Below are positions 43,131 to 54,200 of a DNA stretch of 64,000 nt, in pieces (the stretch's first letter is position 1; each line of letters begins with the position of its first letter). This DNA is from Odontocerum albicorne. Its lineage: Eukaryota > Arthropoda > Insecta > Trichoptera > Odontoceridae. Under the pieces are notes generated by a model that was not told the DNA's origin, ran no database searches, and saw only the letters and a program-made list of their open reading frames with translations. The position numbers were made by a program, and so were the translations under genes. The stretch covers positions 18,055,327 to 18,119,326 of the forward strand of contig OX463864.1 of assembly GCA_949825065.1 (NCBI GenBank), in the 5' to 3' direction.

Positions 43131-43570
43131 TTCTTCTTCCCAGTGTCATGTCAGGCCCCTCCAACGTTGAATATCACCTGAGAGTAGGCATCTTCGTCCC
43201 CGGCAGCCCGGAAAAGAACCCCAACGCTCCTTATACCAGTCCAATCACTTATATTTCGGAGCCAGGAGATTTACCTCCTGCCACATCTCTTTGACCCTCT
43301 ATTTTGCCTTGGATGATCAGGTGCAGTAATTTGTACTTTGCTCCTCTAAGTACATGACCCAAATAGGGCACCTTTTGGATTTTAATATTAGCCAGCAGCT
43401 CTCTATCAACTTTGGCTCTTTGAAGCACCCTTGTGTTGCTGACCATATCCGTCCATAGTATCCGTAGCATTCTCCGATGCATCCACATTTCGAATGCTTC
43501 CAGTCGGTTCATACTACCAACTTTGAGGGTCCATGATTCCACTCCATGCAATGACCTGTTGTAACTTTTC
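43130..43570 (-). mobile_element. Retro-D non-LTR relic
   Basis: The minus strand encodes NRLEAFEMWMHRRMLRILWT then VPYLGHVLRGAKYKLLHLII, a reverse-transcriptase C-terminal tail. 107 codons are open. The last part (SEI near 43250) continues in another frame as RDWTG. Confidence 0.8.
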
Positions 43571-43665
43571 ATAAGGTAGATTTATATGGAGTGGTATTTT
43601 TCATAAGGTAGATTTTTATGGAGTGGTATTTTTCATAAGGTAGATTTATATGGAGTGGTATTTTT
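43567..43665. repeat. 32-bp tandem repeat, three copies
   Basis: CATAAGGTAGATTTATATGG + AGTGGTATTTTT is repeated three times at the retro-D edge. Confidence 0.85.
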
Positions 43666-43734
43666 GTGTTGCTTAGTAACGCTATAATACTTTATGATGC
43701 GGTGAATATGAGAAACGGTAAAATATAAATTCAG

Positions 43735-43812
43735 ATGTAAAACCTGCCCAGGAATCGAACCGAGGGCACTCGCTTGCTTATTATGAATGCTAACAGTTAG
43801 ACCACGGCCGCT
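43735..43812 (-). mobile_element. SINE-C head
   Basis: On the minus strand it reads GCGGCCGTGGTCTAACTGTT and box B GGTTCGATTCCTGGGC, tRNA-like but without a closing acceptor stem. Confidence 0.6.
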
Positions 43813-44229
43813 GACAGTATGTTTGAATAAAATGTAAACCGTAAAAGCTAATGAAGAAAATCAAACAATAAAAAATGGGGAATCTTTCCCGAATGCTTCA
43901 CTGCCGTTACGTCTACTTTATTACCCTGTTCCAGGGAGTAATTTGCCTAAATACGTTGAGGTCTGCCTCCCCCACCCTATCTGTTCCCCCACCCACCCAC
44001 CTCACTCAGTGCCATCCCCACCACTCTAACTCCACCCCCTCTTTCTCTCTCTTGTCACCTCCACCCTCACCCCTACCGCGTTATATTATCCTGAATCCCC
44101 AGATTTTCAGGAATATGATTTCCTTGTTTTGAAAAGGGATGGAGAAAAACAGACGCGAAGTTGACTAGATTCTGGAGTGAAGGTGCATGAATTAACGTGA
44201 AACTCTGTCCTGCTTTTTTAAAAAAAATG
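43813..44229. other. Pyrimidine-rich stretch, no recognised gene
   Basis: Bases 43960-44080 are C/T-rich (CCCCCACCCACCCACCTCAC). An 85-codon ORF here has no family resemblance. Confidence 0.4.
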
Positions 44230-44434
44230 ATGCTTTATAATAATAATAAAAATAATATTAATAATAGTGATAATAATGAAAATAAGGATGATGATGATGA
44301 TAATAATAATAATAATAAAAATAATAATAATTAAAATAATAATAATAATAAAAGTAATAATAAAAGTAATAATAATAATAATAACAACAATACTTATAAT
44401 AATAAAGATAATGATGATGATGCTAATAATATTG

Positions 44435-44465
<31 letters not shown>

Positions 44466-44509
44466 TATTATTCTTATTGATAATAATGAAGATAAGGATG
44501 ATGATGATG

Positions 44510-44541
<32 letters not shown>

Positions 44542-44647
44542 TAAAATAATAATAAAAATAATAATAATAAAAGTAATAATAATAACAACAATACTAATAA
44601 TAATAATAATAATAATAAAGATAATGATGATGATGCTAATAATATTG

Positions 44648-44678
<31 letters not shown>

Positions 44679-44765
44679 TATTATTATAATACTAATAATA
44701 ATAATAATGATGATGATGATTATAATAGTAATTATAATGATAATAAGAATAATAATAATAAAATA
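44230..44765. repeat. AAT/ATA microsatellite with an internal long duplication
   Basis: Long AAT-type trinucleotide runs are interspersed with GATGATGATG. A block containing GATAAGGATGATGATGATGA then AGTAATAATAA...ACAACAATACT occurs at about 44282-44440 and again at 44490-44650. Confidence 0.9.
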
Positions 44766-44789
44766 GTAAAAGGGCAATTTATGTAGCTA

Positions 44790-44900
44790 GTAACATTAAA
44801 AAGAACACTGAGATGGTTTGGGCATCTAGAACGAATGAAGAAAAACTAACAAAACAAATATGCAATGGAATGTATGGTTGGGCAAGTATATACCAATGCT
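44790..44900 (+). mobile_element. Retro-A fragment
   Basis: ACTGAGATGGTTTGGGCATC and AAACTAACAAAACAAATATG. Short and truncated. Confidence 0.55.
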
Positions 44901-45460
44901 AAAACTATATTTTGTGGATATAAAGAACTGCTCGTACCTCGCTAGACAAGGCCTGTAACAAAGTGGCCTCACTCCGTAATCTCAAATATTTGAGCTAAAT
45001 TCTAAAACATTCAGCTGAAACATTCACACTCTGTATATACACCTCTTTATTCTTATTCATGAACATATTATACATAATTACAACTGCATTATATTCTCAG
45101 ATACCACATCCAAATCAAGTTCATTCCTCTTATTTTGTACTTATCAACCTATCGTAGAACCCCGACGATAAGTGTTACGTCCTTATGGAATATCTTAAAC
45201 ATTAGGAAACAACGAAAGGTTGACAGAAGATGCAACGTTTAAGATAAAGAAAAAAAAAACCATTAACACTTGCCACCCTATGATGGATAGTGAGTGACCA
45301 GGACTTACATAATAAAATTATTATATAGCTAATTACAAAAAATAACCTAGCAAATTTTGCATAATTTTTATTTAAAACATACATTTTTCACTGGATGCTG
45401 AGCGTCCAGCACAGTGGTTGGCGGAATTGTTTAGCACAGTAAGGCAAGTGTTAAGATGGT
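44901..45460. other. AT-rich stretch, no recognised gene
   Basis: No coding or inverted features are supported here. Confidence 0.45.
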
Positions 45461-45720
45461 TTTGTCAAATATAATGAGTGAGTAAAGATCAACAAAAATA
45501 ATCTAAACAAGTAGTAGTAAAAAAAGTACGAGAAATTTCACAAGACTTAGAAAAAACGTGGTTATGCCAAATTAATCAAATTCTGAAATAGGAAAGATTG
45601 AAAAATATATTGTAGAAACATATCAACAACGAAAGATGTGTGACAGGATAAAACAAAGTGAAGATATCTTCTCTCTGTCTATCCAAATCACTGCTATTGT
45701 GTTTTATAAAATAAACTTCA
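45460..45720 (+). mobile_element. Retro-A relic, strongly diverged
   Basis: A retro-A-like order with GAGTGAGTAAAGATCAACAA and CTGTCTATCCAAATCACTG at the end. Frames are not readable. Confidence 0.4.
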
Positions 45721-45779
45721 TTTAAAAAAGCTTAGTTTAAAATGATACTAAGTAACTTCGAAGATAAAATTGTTGCATT

Positions 45780-46330
45780 TATCATAGCCATTTTTGTCAA
45801 GAAATGTGTTACAAGTTTATTTCGTTCTAAGAGTAGCTTTAAAGTAGCGCCGCACCGTAAACATTTTTTACTTAGCTGTTTGAATAACATACTATTTTAG
45901 ATTGAAAAGTATTTGTAACAGTGCTACTTTTTCAAATATGTTTTAAAAACACTTTACTTAGAAATACAGTGGTGTTAGTAAAGCGCTACAAGTAGCAAAT
46001 CTCGTCTTAAGAGTAGCTGTAAAGTAGTGCGTACACTACTTTTTACTTAGAATATTTGAGTAGCATGCTACTACAGAATGAAAAGTAACTGTAACAGTGC
46101 TACTTTTGTTAAACAGTTTTAACAATACTGCATTTAAACATACAGTTTTTTTCAGTAAAGCGCTACAAGAAGCGAACTTCGTTCTATGAGTAGCTGTAAA
46201 ATAGCGTAGTTACTATTTTTTACACAATGTTTTAACAGCTTATTCCTTTGGAGTAACAAGTAGCTATTAAAGTGCAATTTTTGAAAAGTAGTTTAAACAA
46301 CACTGCACTTAGAAATGCATTTTTTCAAGC
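45780..46330. repeat. Degenerate satellite of about 180 bp, three copies
   Basis: AAGAGTAGCTTTAAAGTAGC (45828), AAGAGTAGCTGTAAAGTAGT (46010) and ATGAGTAGCTGTAAAATAGC (46184) start three units of about 175-182 bp. Each also contains AACAGTGCTAC or AAAGTGCAA and a later AAGCGCTACAA motif. Divergence is much higher than in the other arrays, so this one is older. Confidence 0.8.
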
Positions 46331-46339
46331 GAATTTCAA

Positions 46340-46680
46340 ACATTTGCTCGTTAAGCTACGCGCAATCAATGTAGAGGTATGTGGTTCGCAGAGCCACTCT
46401 TAAAATAATTCCATTTTCACCCTCAGATACGATAACTTCACGGGAATACTGCGAAGGGGAGGTTTCAATATGGAACCCGGCTTTATTACCCACTTCGGTT
46501 AAGTAGAAAAATATTAAGAGAGCCTTCGAGGATGGGAGGCGGTGGAGAAAAGGAAAATGGCAGCGAAAGGGAAAGGGGGTGAAGTTTTCTTGGAAGAAAA
46601 TTGCTAATATCACAGTTTCAGGAACGAATAATTTTATTATTGATGTTTTTGCGCAGTCTGGAGACGGGAAATGAGTAGCT
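46340..46680. other. Unique purine-rich island
   Basis: AATGGCAGCGAAAGGGAAAG and CAGTCTGGAGACGGGAAATG, with no repeat similarity in the window. The minus ORF 46356-46763 runs into a SINE and is not supported. It may be conserved non-coding sequence. Confidence 0.3.
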
Positions 46681-46689
46681 TTGTTATTG

Positions 46690-46875
46690 CGTTGTATTAC
46701 ATTTTCGTTGTTTATATTGCAGCCTGGTTGGCTTACTGCTATGTGATAATTTCTTCCAATCAACTAAAAAGATGTTCAGTGGAAACCTGACCGAAAACCT
46801 TATTTTTTAAATTTATTTCAACTGGAATCAGACCAGCAATCTCCGACTTAGAAGACATACAATTATAACATGAAA
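46690..46875 (-). mobile_element. SINE-B copy
   Basis: Minus-strand tail (ATGTGATAATTTCTTCCAAT on plus), linker, and tRNA-like head with CTGGAATCAGACCAGCAAT. Slightly diverged. Confidence 0.6.
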
Positions 46876-47156
46876 ATGGACAGGAAGCAGGTACTGATTA
46901 GGGTTAATACCTGTTCTGAGACAACATTCTTATTTATACACGTGAAATTTACACATATAAAATTCGAGTTGCAGCAGGAATAAGTGTGAGTTGTAGCGAA
47001 TAGTGAGATTTCGCTAAAATAAATTATACTAATGTTCAGACAATTTTGATACTAATATCCAGCTGAATTAGATTTTTTGAAGTATTGCAATTCGTCAATT
47101 TATTACAAATAAGGCTTGAAAATAAAAACTGTAACGTTCGTGAAACATCGATAGTA
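46876..47156. other. Intron stretch without recognised features
   Basis: No gene or repeat is recognised. Confidence 0.4.
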
Positions 47157-47712
47157 AAGGGTCTTTCGAATTGAGCGATTTTAGAATTCTAGAATAAAAC
47201 ACAGATGGCGTCGCGAACTTGCCTGAGTCTTGTAATATTTGAGAAGTGTAATGTATGACATTTATAAAAATGGAGTCGTATACAATACAACAACGCGTTC
47301 AAATTGATAATTATTTTATGTAACATATAGTAATCTACGGAAACGGTGATGTTAATTGGCCACCAAGATCATGTGATCTGACATCGTTGGACTATTTTCT
47401 CTGGGGTTACATAAAAAAATCCAGGTCTATAAGAATGACTCCCGATCAATTCCCGAGATGTAGGACTAAATTATTCGCGTTATTGGTGAGTTTAAACCGC
47501 AATTATGCCAAAATGTCATCGAAAATTTTGACAAAAGAGTAGACATCTGCTGAGCTGCAAGAGGTGGACATTGTTTTATTGCGTTTAAAAGTCATACATT
47601 ATACTTCAATGACCTTCTTGAAAAGTTCTTTAAAATCAAAGCAAATTGTGTGTTTTATTCAAGAATTTAAAAAAAATTGAATAAAAAAAACCGCTTTATT
47701 TGAAAGACCCTT
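47157..47712 (+). mobile_element. Tc1/mariner-superfamily element with intact ends
   Basis: TA at 47155-47156 and 47713-47714 flanks inverted ends AAGGGTCTTTC and GAAAGACCCTT. The interior encodes the end of a transposase. At 556 bp it is well short of a full element (about 1.3 kb), so an internal deletion has occurred. Confidence 0.82.
47333..47542 (+). pseudogene. Tc1/mariner-type transposase C-terminus
   Basis: The frame reads GNGDVNWPPRSCDLTSLDYF then LWGYIKKSRSIRMTPDQFPR and a final NYAKMSSKILTKE before a stop at 47540. WPPRS-DLT-LDYFLWGY is the conserved block around the last acidic catalytic residue of this transposase group. Beyond the stop, similar sequence continues (SAELQEVDIVLL), so the stop is probably premature. 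The DNA-binding domain and earlier catalytic residues are missing. Confidence 0.8.
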
Positions 47713-48220
47713 TATAAGCCAAACCATGCGGTACAACACTCCGAAAGACCTTTTAGAATTGATACGAAGAACTTAGAAACCCTTAAAACATATACAAATG
47801 TGTTAATCAATTAACGTTTACGGCGTTTTTTTAGGAACTGAAGCTACTCCAAGAGCACTTACTTTATGTTACGCTTCGAACCTGTTACGTTTGCGTTGGG
47901 AGACAGACATTTTACCAACAGGGCTACGATAGTGAAACTTAACTTATTTTATAAACATTCATTTATTTAAATGTTTACATAATTCTACGCAAGACAAACG
48001 ACCTGTGTATGAACATATATCAGTGGTTTAACTATGCGCATTGCCTGCTCTGAGAAAACTGACTTACTTACACGAAGTCCAAGTTGCAGCCGTTCGTGAG
48101 ATTTGGCAAAAAAAAATACAAAGCAAGTGACAAAGTCTTTCGAAATGTAAATTTAAAACGAAGAAAGAATTGCACTCTTTTACAAGGTAAGTTTACTTTT
48201 ACTTGACTTTACGTTACTTG
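47713..48220. other. Intron stretch with a SINE-B head
   Basis: Bases 47840-47940 contain a minus-strand tRNA-like head (TTCGAACCTGTTACGTTTGC on plus). Nothing else is recognised. Confidence 0.4.
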
Positions 48221-48221
48221 A

Positions 48222-48425
48222 CGACCTCCGTGGTCTGGTGGTGAGACGCTTGTCTCCCGACCCGGAGGTTGCGGGTTCGATCCCCGCTGGAAACCAGAAA
48301 AAAAAGGGATTCCAGTGAGGTTTTCACTTAGGGCCCATTAAAACATCTTTATGGTTGGTTGGAAGAGATTATCACATGGCAATAAACTCGCCAGGTTAAA
48401 AATTAAGAATAATAATACTTTATAA
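48222..48425 (+). mobile_element. SINE-B reference copy, complete
   Basis: Head GACGACCTCCGTGGTCTGGT with box A-like TGGTCTGGTGGTGAGACGCT and box B GCGGGTTCGATCCCCGC; body AAAAGGGATTCCAGTGAGGT; 3' part TTGGTTGGAAGAGATTATCA and AAACTCGCCAGGTT. This is the best-preserved copy, suggesting a tRNA-derived SINE of about 200 bp. It is not a functional tRNA because the acceptor stem does not close. Confidence 0.85.
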
Positions 48426-48944
48426 AGTAACAAGCATTTTAACTGGTAGATTTTTTACGTTAGCATTTTTAGAATATTAAAATATGTAATAATAGATAAA
48501 AAATATTAAATAATTCGAAAAAAAATATTACTGAAAAATCAATGAAAAAGAAATTTAAGAAATCAACACTTTAAACTAGTAATGTGATATCGCCTTTTAC
48601 TAGGCAACTCCCCGCAAAGTGGTTAGCGCAGTTTACTACCGTCACCGGAGCATTAATTACGCCCGCAGCTTTATTACGCCGTTCTAGCCTGGGGTGAATC
48701 TGCGGGTGGAGTCTGTGGGTTGAATATTTAGGAGGATACATACGGAGACATGTGTAATACATTAAGTGTCCCGTGTCGCTTGTTTAGGGGAATATTGCAC
48801 TAATTTATACGAGAGAATTGAGGTTAATATTTAATATTATTGCTTGCTGCGTGAAATAATACTTAATTCACTCAGTTCTAATGGGAATATCCAAAATCGA
48901 ATAGTTTGGATTAGTTGTACTGAAGTAGATAGAAACATACAAAA
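48426..48944. other. Intron stretch with a GC-raised unique island
   Basis: Bases 48595-48800 are unlike the repeats (CAACTCCCCGCAAAGTGGTT, CACCGGAGCATTAATTACGC). Frames are closed. Possibly non-coding regulatory sequence. Confidence 0.3.
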
Positions 48945-49400
48945 TGAACTGTGAGTTACGTCTTCTTCTCCCTGGCTCCATCCCAACTCACTGTCTGCGA
49001 AGACTGTTGGGGTCAGCTCTCCTCGTCCTCAGGTTGTATGCTCTTCTGTCCCGGACTACGTTCCCCAGGCCGTACCTCTGGATCAGGTTATCTTTTTGCA
49101 CCTCCCACGAATTCTTTGGGCTTCCTTTGGTTGTTATTCGAGAAAGATTCATGGAGATTGCCTGTTTCACAAGGTGTTCTGCGTCCAACGTGCCCATACC
49201 ATCTCAATCGCCTCTCCTCCATCTTACTGTTGATGTCTGTAACATCTAGGATTCCTGTCTCTTAGGGACACACCAGCTGACCATCTTAGCATGCGCATTT
49301 TAGCAGTTTCTAGTTGCCTGGAGTAAGAGTTATACATCGTCCAGCATTCGGAGCCATAGAGGAGTGAGGGTCTGACAATCGTTTGGTGTACTTTTCCTTT
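48945..49400 (-). mobile_element. Retro-E non-LTR relic (minus)
   Basis: The minus strand encodes MGTLDAEHLVKQAISMNLSR then ITTKGSPKNSWEVQKDN and RTRRADPNSLRRQ, preceded by the CTAAGATGGTCAGCTGGTGT segment. Same family as 21390 and 41283. Frame interrupted. Confidence 0.75.
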
Positions 49401-49529
49401 TAACTTTACTAACTGTGAGTTACGTGTCTAGAATTTTAGTGGTTTTAAATCAAAAGGCTTGATTATTGGGGCATAAAGAAGAGGACAGGTTATATTATTT
49501 TATCGAAAACTTTTACTACTCGTACAATA

Positions 49530-49900
49530 TTTCTCTGACATTCTATGTGTCTGTTTTTCAATCGCTTGATTCAACCATACTTTCCTTGGTCATCCTCTAC
49601 CTCACTTAAAACTCACATTTGCACTATATATAGTATTTGTCTTATTAGTCTTGCATCATTCATTCATTATACATGCTCACACCATCTCAGAGCGTTCTTC
49701 TTCATCTTACTCAACACATCAGCCACAATTTCACATTCATCCCTTTTCACTTCGTTCCGCACCCTGTCATAAATTATCACCCCTTTTTTTCTTCTCACAA
49801 TGAACATTCATGTCTGGTTTTATTTCGTGTTTCTTATTTACTTCTAGCTTCTTTTTGTCATTATGTCAGAAGTATCCCAAAAATCGTCTTTCTATAATAT
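49530..49900 (-). mobile_element. Retro-A relic (minus)
   Basis: The reverse complement follows retro-A coding order (TTCTTCATCTTACTCAACAC on plus). The tail is absent. It lies within 60 bases of a Pax exon boundary. Confidence 0.6.
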
Positions 49901-49958
49901 TTCTAGATCAATATGGATGGAAGTCACTGTATCTACTTGTTTAAGTAATCTCACTTAC

Positions 49959-50044
49959 GTTGGAATAAAGCTGATCTCCGTTATAGTGACTTCGCTGTCT
50001 CTTGATGTCCTCATCTGATTGACTGCTGTATTCTCTGTTCTCAT
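49959..50044 (-). CDS. sv: Pax2/5/8 exon, acidic/basic linker
   Basis: The 86-nt exon enters in phase 1 (the split codon makes Asp) and ends in phase 0. It encodes DENREYSSQSDEDIKRQRS followed by a short HYNGDQLYSN end. An acidic SQSDEDIKRQR stretch directly after the octapeptide exon fits the charged segment of Pax2/5/8 proteins that precedes the partial homeodomain region. The acceptor is a run of T followed by CAG, and the donor is GTAAGT. Support comes from perfect phase agreement with both neighbours and from charged, low-repeat coding sequence inside AT-rich intron. It carries no domain that would identify it on its own. Confidence 0.82.
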
Positions 50045-50329
50045 CTGAAAAAAAAGGACATAAGTTTTAGATACTTATTTTATCTAAAAAAATATTTAAA
50101 AAATACATATGCATATACTGAAAATATAAAAGAACAGTGACATTTATATGGCCAATGACTGATTGAAGCAATTTTAAAAATTCTTCTATTTGTATACTAT
50201 TTAATTAGGCGAAGGCAGAGTTACGAGAGGATATTGAAAGTTGTGTAGCGATAGGAAACAAAGTCGATGGGATACTAATATATAATACATGTATATACTC
50301 GAACCGAACATAATCAAAATATTCTAAGG

Positions 50330-50835
50330 TGATGATAGTCCACGACGTCACCCATCACGAAGAAAATGAACCTAGTTAAGTCACTCGTCTTCGCAATATT
50401 TATGTATGGCGCAGAAACTTGGACTCTGAGAATAAGCGAGAGACGTAGAATAGATACATTTGAAATGTGGTGCTGGATAAGGGCGTTACAAATTCCATGG
50501 ATAGCAAGGCGAACTAACGCCTACATTCTCGAAGAACTAAAAATCACCCACAGATTGTCGTCAATATGCCTTTGAAGGGTTCTCCGATTATTTGGGCACA
50601 TTGTCCGTTGCCAAGGAGACAGTACGGAGAAGTTTGTGGTTACTGGAGGCGTGGAAAGACGACATATAAGATCAAAAATTCGTTGGACTGACTAAATGAG
50701 AGACGCAACTAAATTACCCTTAACAATTGCTCTTCGTGCCGCGAAGTGCAGGGATGGATGGAGAAGAGTCGTCGGAGGCTATCATGAGAGTCACGTTGCT
50801 CAGTCAAGAGTAACACGATATGATGATGATAGTCC
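50330..50835 (+). mobile_element. Retro-B non-LTR relic
   Basis: The frame at 50366 reads NLVKSLVFAIFMYGAETWTL then RRIDTFEMWCWIRALQIPW. After a frameshift near 50575 the sequence continues as a LFGHIV-like block, WTD and a final AIMRVT-like block. This is the most complete retro-B coding stretch here, including the YGAETWTL signature. Broken by frameshifts. Confidence 0.8.
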
Positions 50836-51167
50836 TCAATATTATCACAAACTCACCTACACATGATGCATCTGTCAGTGAACTGAAGAGCCCCTAGTGA
50901 TCAAGTATAGGCGGTATATCTGTTGGTGGAAACCCTCAACTTTCTACATATAAGGAGCATGAAAAGACACCTTCCAAAGCAACTCAAGCTCTGTGGATGG
51001 TCTTGTCATCTCAGTACTTCTGTGCCACAGGATAACTACCGTCGAGCAACAGTCCAAGCTGGATCGAAAACGTTACCGGGGCGATTTTATGTATCTATTG
51101 TAGGTAGTACGCACGTGTGTACTCTTTTGTGATACTTTTTGTGTATGAGTTATAATATACGAGTATA
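50836..51167. other. Intron stretch without recognised features
   Basis: A 69-codon ORF at 50923 has no known motif. It may be part of an unrecognised element. Confidence 0.35.
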
Positions 51168-51560
51168 TAGACGACTTCCGTGGGCTAGTTGTTAAGATAC
51201 CTGTCTCCCAATCTGGAGTTTGCGGGTTCGAATCCCGCTGGAACTCAGATGCGTTATATACGAGTATGAAAGACACGAAGATAAATAATAGAAATGTGTG
51301 AAATGACAATTAAATGCGATATATGAGTAAGCAATGAAATAATGTAGCAAATTGAGAAATGATGGTGGAAGAGTTGCAACGGATATCAAATGGCGTATTG
51401 TGATAGGAAACAAAGCTAATGAAGTACTAAAATATATATTCAAACCGGACAGTATTAAAATATGTTATCGTTGAAAGGGGGGCTCATAGAAGTTATATAA
51501 AACGGAGTATAGACATAGAAAGGGCGAAAGATGTGTATTGCGAGATAAAATGCTCTATGC
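51168..51560 (+). mobile_element. SINE-B head followed by retro-A relic
   Basis: Bases 51170-51246 are a SINE-B head (GACGACTTCCGTGGGCTAGT, box B GCGGGTTCGAATCCCGCTGG). Bases 51270-51555 are a diverged retro-A-like fragment that runs into the next SINE. Confidence 0.6.
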
Positions 51561-51745
51561 TTGTCTCCTAATCCGGGGATTGCGGGTTCAACTCCCGCTG
51601 AAACCCTGATTAAAAAAAAAAGGGTTCCAGTCTAGTTTTCACTTAAGACTTCTTTAACATATTTCTGGTTGGCTGGAAGAGATTAATTACTACATGGCAA
51701 TAAGCCCGTCAGGTTGTACTGTATACAACGAAAGTATTATATAAT
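51555..51745 (+). mobile_element. SINE-B copy
   Basis: Box B TGCGGGTTCAACTCCCGCTG, body AAAAAGGGTTCCAGTCTAGT and 3' part GGTTGGCTGGAAGAGATTAA through ACAACGAAAGTATTAT. Head start missing. Confidence 0.75.
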
Positions 51746-52224
51746 ACATATTAATGTTTGTCCTTTTTGTAACACGTAGATTTAGTATTCAATGGCCCTT
51801 TAAATTCTAAATTCTTTTTTGAATTTAATTGTTGTAACTATTCTTAATGGCCAAAGAAGACCGAAAATTTAACTATATACATTAATAAATATTTGTAAAT
51901 AATTACATTAAGGGATGAAAAAATATCATAACTTTAAAAGCCTTTGTTTCACAAAATTCGGAGAACTTTTAATATTTAATATATTAATGTAATGTGTCTG
52001 CAAAATACATACAAAAGGCCTATAAAATATGTCCAAATGCCCAATTAAAACCTTTGAACTTTACCACTTTATATGAAATATTATTTCTTCCCTTAAAACT
52101 AGTGTTAATAAACATTTTACACACGAGCCGTATTTAAAAATTAACGAATTAAAGGAACAGAATATTGTAATAAATATATACCTTTTTCACGTCTTCCGGT
52201 AGTTTATCTTGTATTGTCTTGTAT
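51746..52224. other. AT-rich stretch, no recognised gene
   Basis: Nothing recognised. Confidence 0.45.
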
Positions 52225-52430
52225 TACACTTTTGTTATATACAGTTTAAACTGGTAAGCGTATTGCTATGTGGCAATCTCTTCCAACCAACCGAAAAATG
52301 TTAGAGGCCTTAAGGGAAAACCAGAATGGAATCCTCTTTAACAAAACTGGGTTCCAGCGGGCTTTGAAACCGCAACTTCCGGGTTGAGATACAGGCGTCT
52401 TACCAACTGGGCCACGGAGGTCGTCTTCTC
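52225..52430 (-). mobile_element. SINE-B copy, near complete (minus)
   Basis: Full order in minus orientation: head GACCTCCGTGGCCCAGTTGG, box B region, GGGTTCCAGCGGGC-type linker on plus, tail TGTGGCAATCTCTTCCAACC and TTGTATTACACTTTTGTTAT. Confidence 0.75.
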
Positions 52431-52499
52431 AGGTTATAACAATTAGTGCCTATTTTTCGTATTATGCAGTGATATTAAAGCAGATTATTTATTTAATTG

Positions 52500-53054
52500 T
52501 GATTGAACAGTATTTATTTTCTCAAAACAGGCTTAGCCCAATTACATTGAAAAATACAAGAAATATTAACATAAAAAAAATAATCAATAATTTCTTTGAT
52601 CACAGATTTAAAGATTAACTATTGGTTGTCGATCGCTTAAATAGATAAAGAAAAGTTCCTATCACAGATATAAAACATTGTTCACAATAATAATTCGCAT
52701 AAGCGGAGTTGAAAAGTCTCCGCGGGAGGCGATTCCCGATTCCCGGGGAAGTTGATCAAATAGTGGGATGGGCCCTCCCATACCCGGCTTTATTCCCCCG
52801 CTGGCTACCAATTAAACGGGACCAGGAATTTATTATGAACAATTCGAGCTGTAGGAACTCGACTTTCCCATTGGGAGATATTGCGAAGAGTTCTGATCGA
52901 GGGGGAAATTTATTCAACGATTTTAGATTATCAAAAAAGAAATGCTCAGATTTATCGAAGAGAGCTATTTACGTATATATTTTTTGATATTATTTTATTT
53001 CTCTGGTCTTTGATAAGTTTTTAATAATTAAAATTGAAATAATTATACAATTTA
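52500..53054. other. Repeat R fragment, then a unique GC-raised island
   Basis: Bases 52510-52565 match repeat R. Bases 52700-52930 are unique (GTCTCCGCGGGAGGCGATTC, CCCATACCCGGCTTTATTCC). The ORF at 52709-52987 has no splice or family support. The island may be conserved non-coding DNA. Confidence 0.35.
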
Positions 53055-53665
53055 TTAACCCTTCCTTCCCTGTGATGTGTAACTAGTACACATTGCTTCT
53101 AAAAATTTTAATATCAATATAAATATAACAAAACCTGGGTTCAGATTTTAGGTATTCCTTCGTAATACATTTACGCATTTAATAAAATAATAATATTAAT
53201 AATTAGCACTTATCGGCCACATCAGAAGTATTTTGTGAAAATCGGGAATAAATTCACCAATATAATCAAACGTGTGTCAGTGTGTGACGTAGGTATATTC
53301 ATTCTAAAAAACCGCTATGGATGAAGAAGCGACGCTATTTATGTCTTACTCTCAATCTACTTCGGTATATGGGAACGCAAGAAATAGAATCTCAGTTCGC
53401 TCGCTTCACTTGCTCCTCGGGCATCCATTTGAGGTGGTCTCTTCGCCCGTTTTGTGAACGTCGGCCGATGTTTTTTCATGTTTTCAGCAATTAAATTTCA
53501 ATAATCATCACTTTTGACTTCAAATTTAATTAATTTAAGCGATTGGCTATGAATATTCTTATTTTTTCGATTTTAAATCGCTCATTTTTACATGTGTATT
53601 GATGTGTATTGAATACGCAGCACCGGAACGCGTGGATTTTTTTAGCACAGGAAGAGAAAGGTTAA
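53055..53665. mobile_element. P1 MITE copy 3, complete
   Basis: TTAA at 53055-53058 and 53662-53665. Left end CCCTTCCTTCCCTGTG; right end reads inward CCTTTCTCTTCCTGTG. About 70 bp longer than copy 1, mainly a GAATCTCAGTTCGCTCGCTT segment that copies 2 and 4 share and copy 1 lacks. Confidence 0.8.
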
Positions 53666-53799
53666 GATAAGTTATTGTTCGTTAAATTTATTTTATATAC
53701 CCATTTATTTTATTTTCCTTAATAATTAATCTCTTTACTAGATGTTCAAGAGCTTAACTGTTTGATTGTACACAAGGGATTTAACATTTTGGACAATTT

Positions 53800-53960
53800 T
53801 ACTCGTACAATACAATCTAGTGGTTTTATTACAATGTGACAATCTCTTTCGACCGACCAAAATGATTTTCCATTGGCCTTTTAAAAAAATTGGGCACAAA
53901 CGGGAATCGAACCATTTCAGTATGTCGTTATACGAGATATATTCTTACATCACTATTAAT
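53800..53960 (-). mobile_element. SINE-B copy, diverged
   Basis: Plus-strand ACAATGTGACAATCTCTTTC and a box B complement ACGGGAATCGAACCATTTCA identify the minus orientation. Confidence 0.55.
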
Positions 53961-54039
53961 CACCACAACAATAGCGCTATATAAAACTCTGCCTAATGGA
54001 ATACTACAGTAGATTTAACCTACATATAATAGTGTTGAA

Positions 54040-54200
54040 ACTTAGATTTCCTTGCCATCGGAAATTTGGATTTGATTTGTCAATACTGTATGTTTGCTGA
54101 AGTGCAACACCTTGTACACAATACACCTTTACACACAAAGGCATCTTTCATCTACAAGATGGCTGACAATCATACTCGATCACGAGGTATATCCTATGAT
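54040..54200 (+). repeat. Interspersed repeat shared with 1-100 and 15590-15670
   Basis: TTGCCATCGGAAATTTGGAT and AAGATGGCTGACAATCATAC link this copy to both other places, so they are parts of one longer family of at least 160 bases. Confidence 0.6.

Noticed and set aside
44541..44777. 78-codon hydrophobic ORF (Ile/Leu only)
   Set aside because: Translation of the AAT/ATA microsatellite; no membrane protein should be inferred.
48240..48300. tRNA gene from good box A and box B
   Set aside because: The acceptor stem does not close and the same sequence heads a dispersed SINE family.
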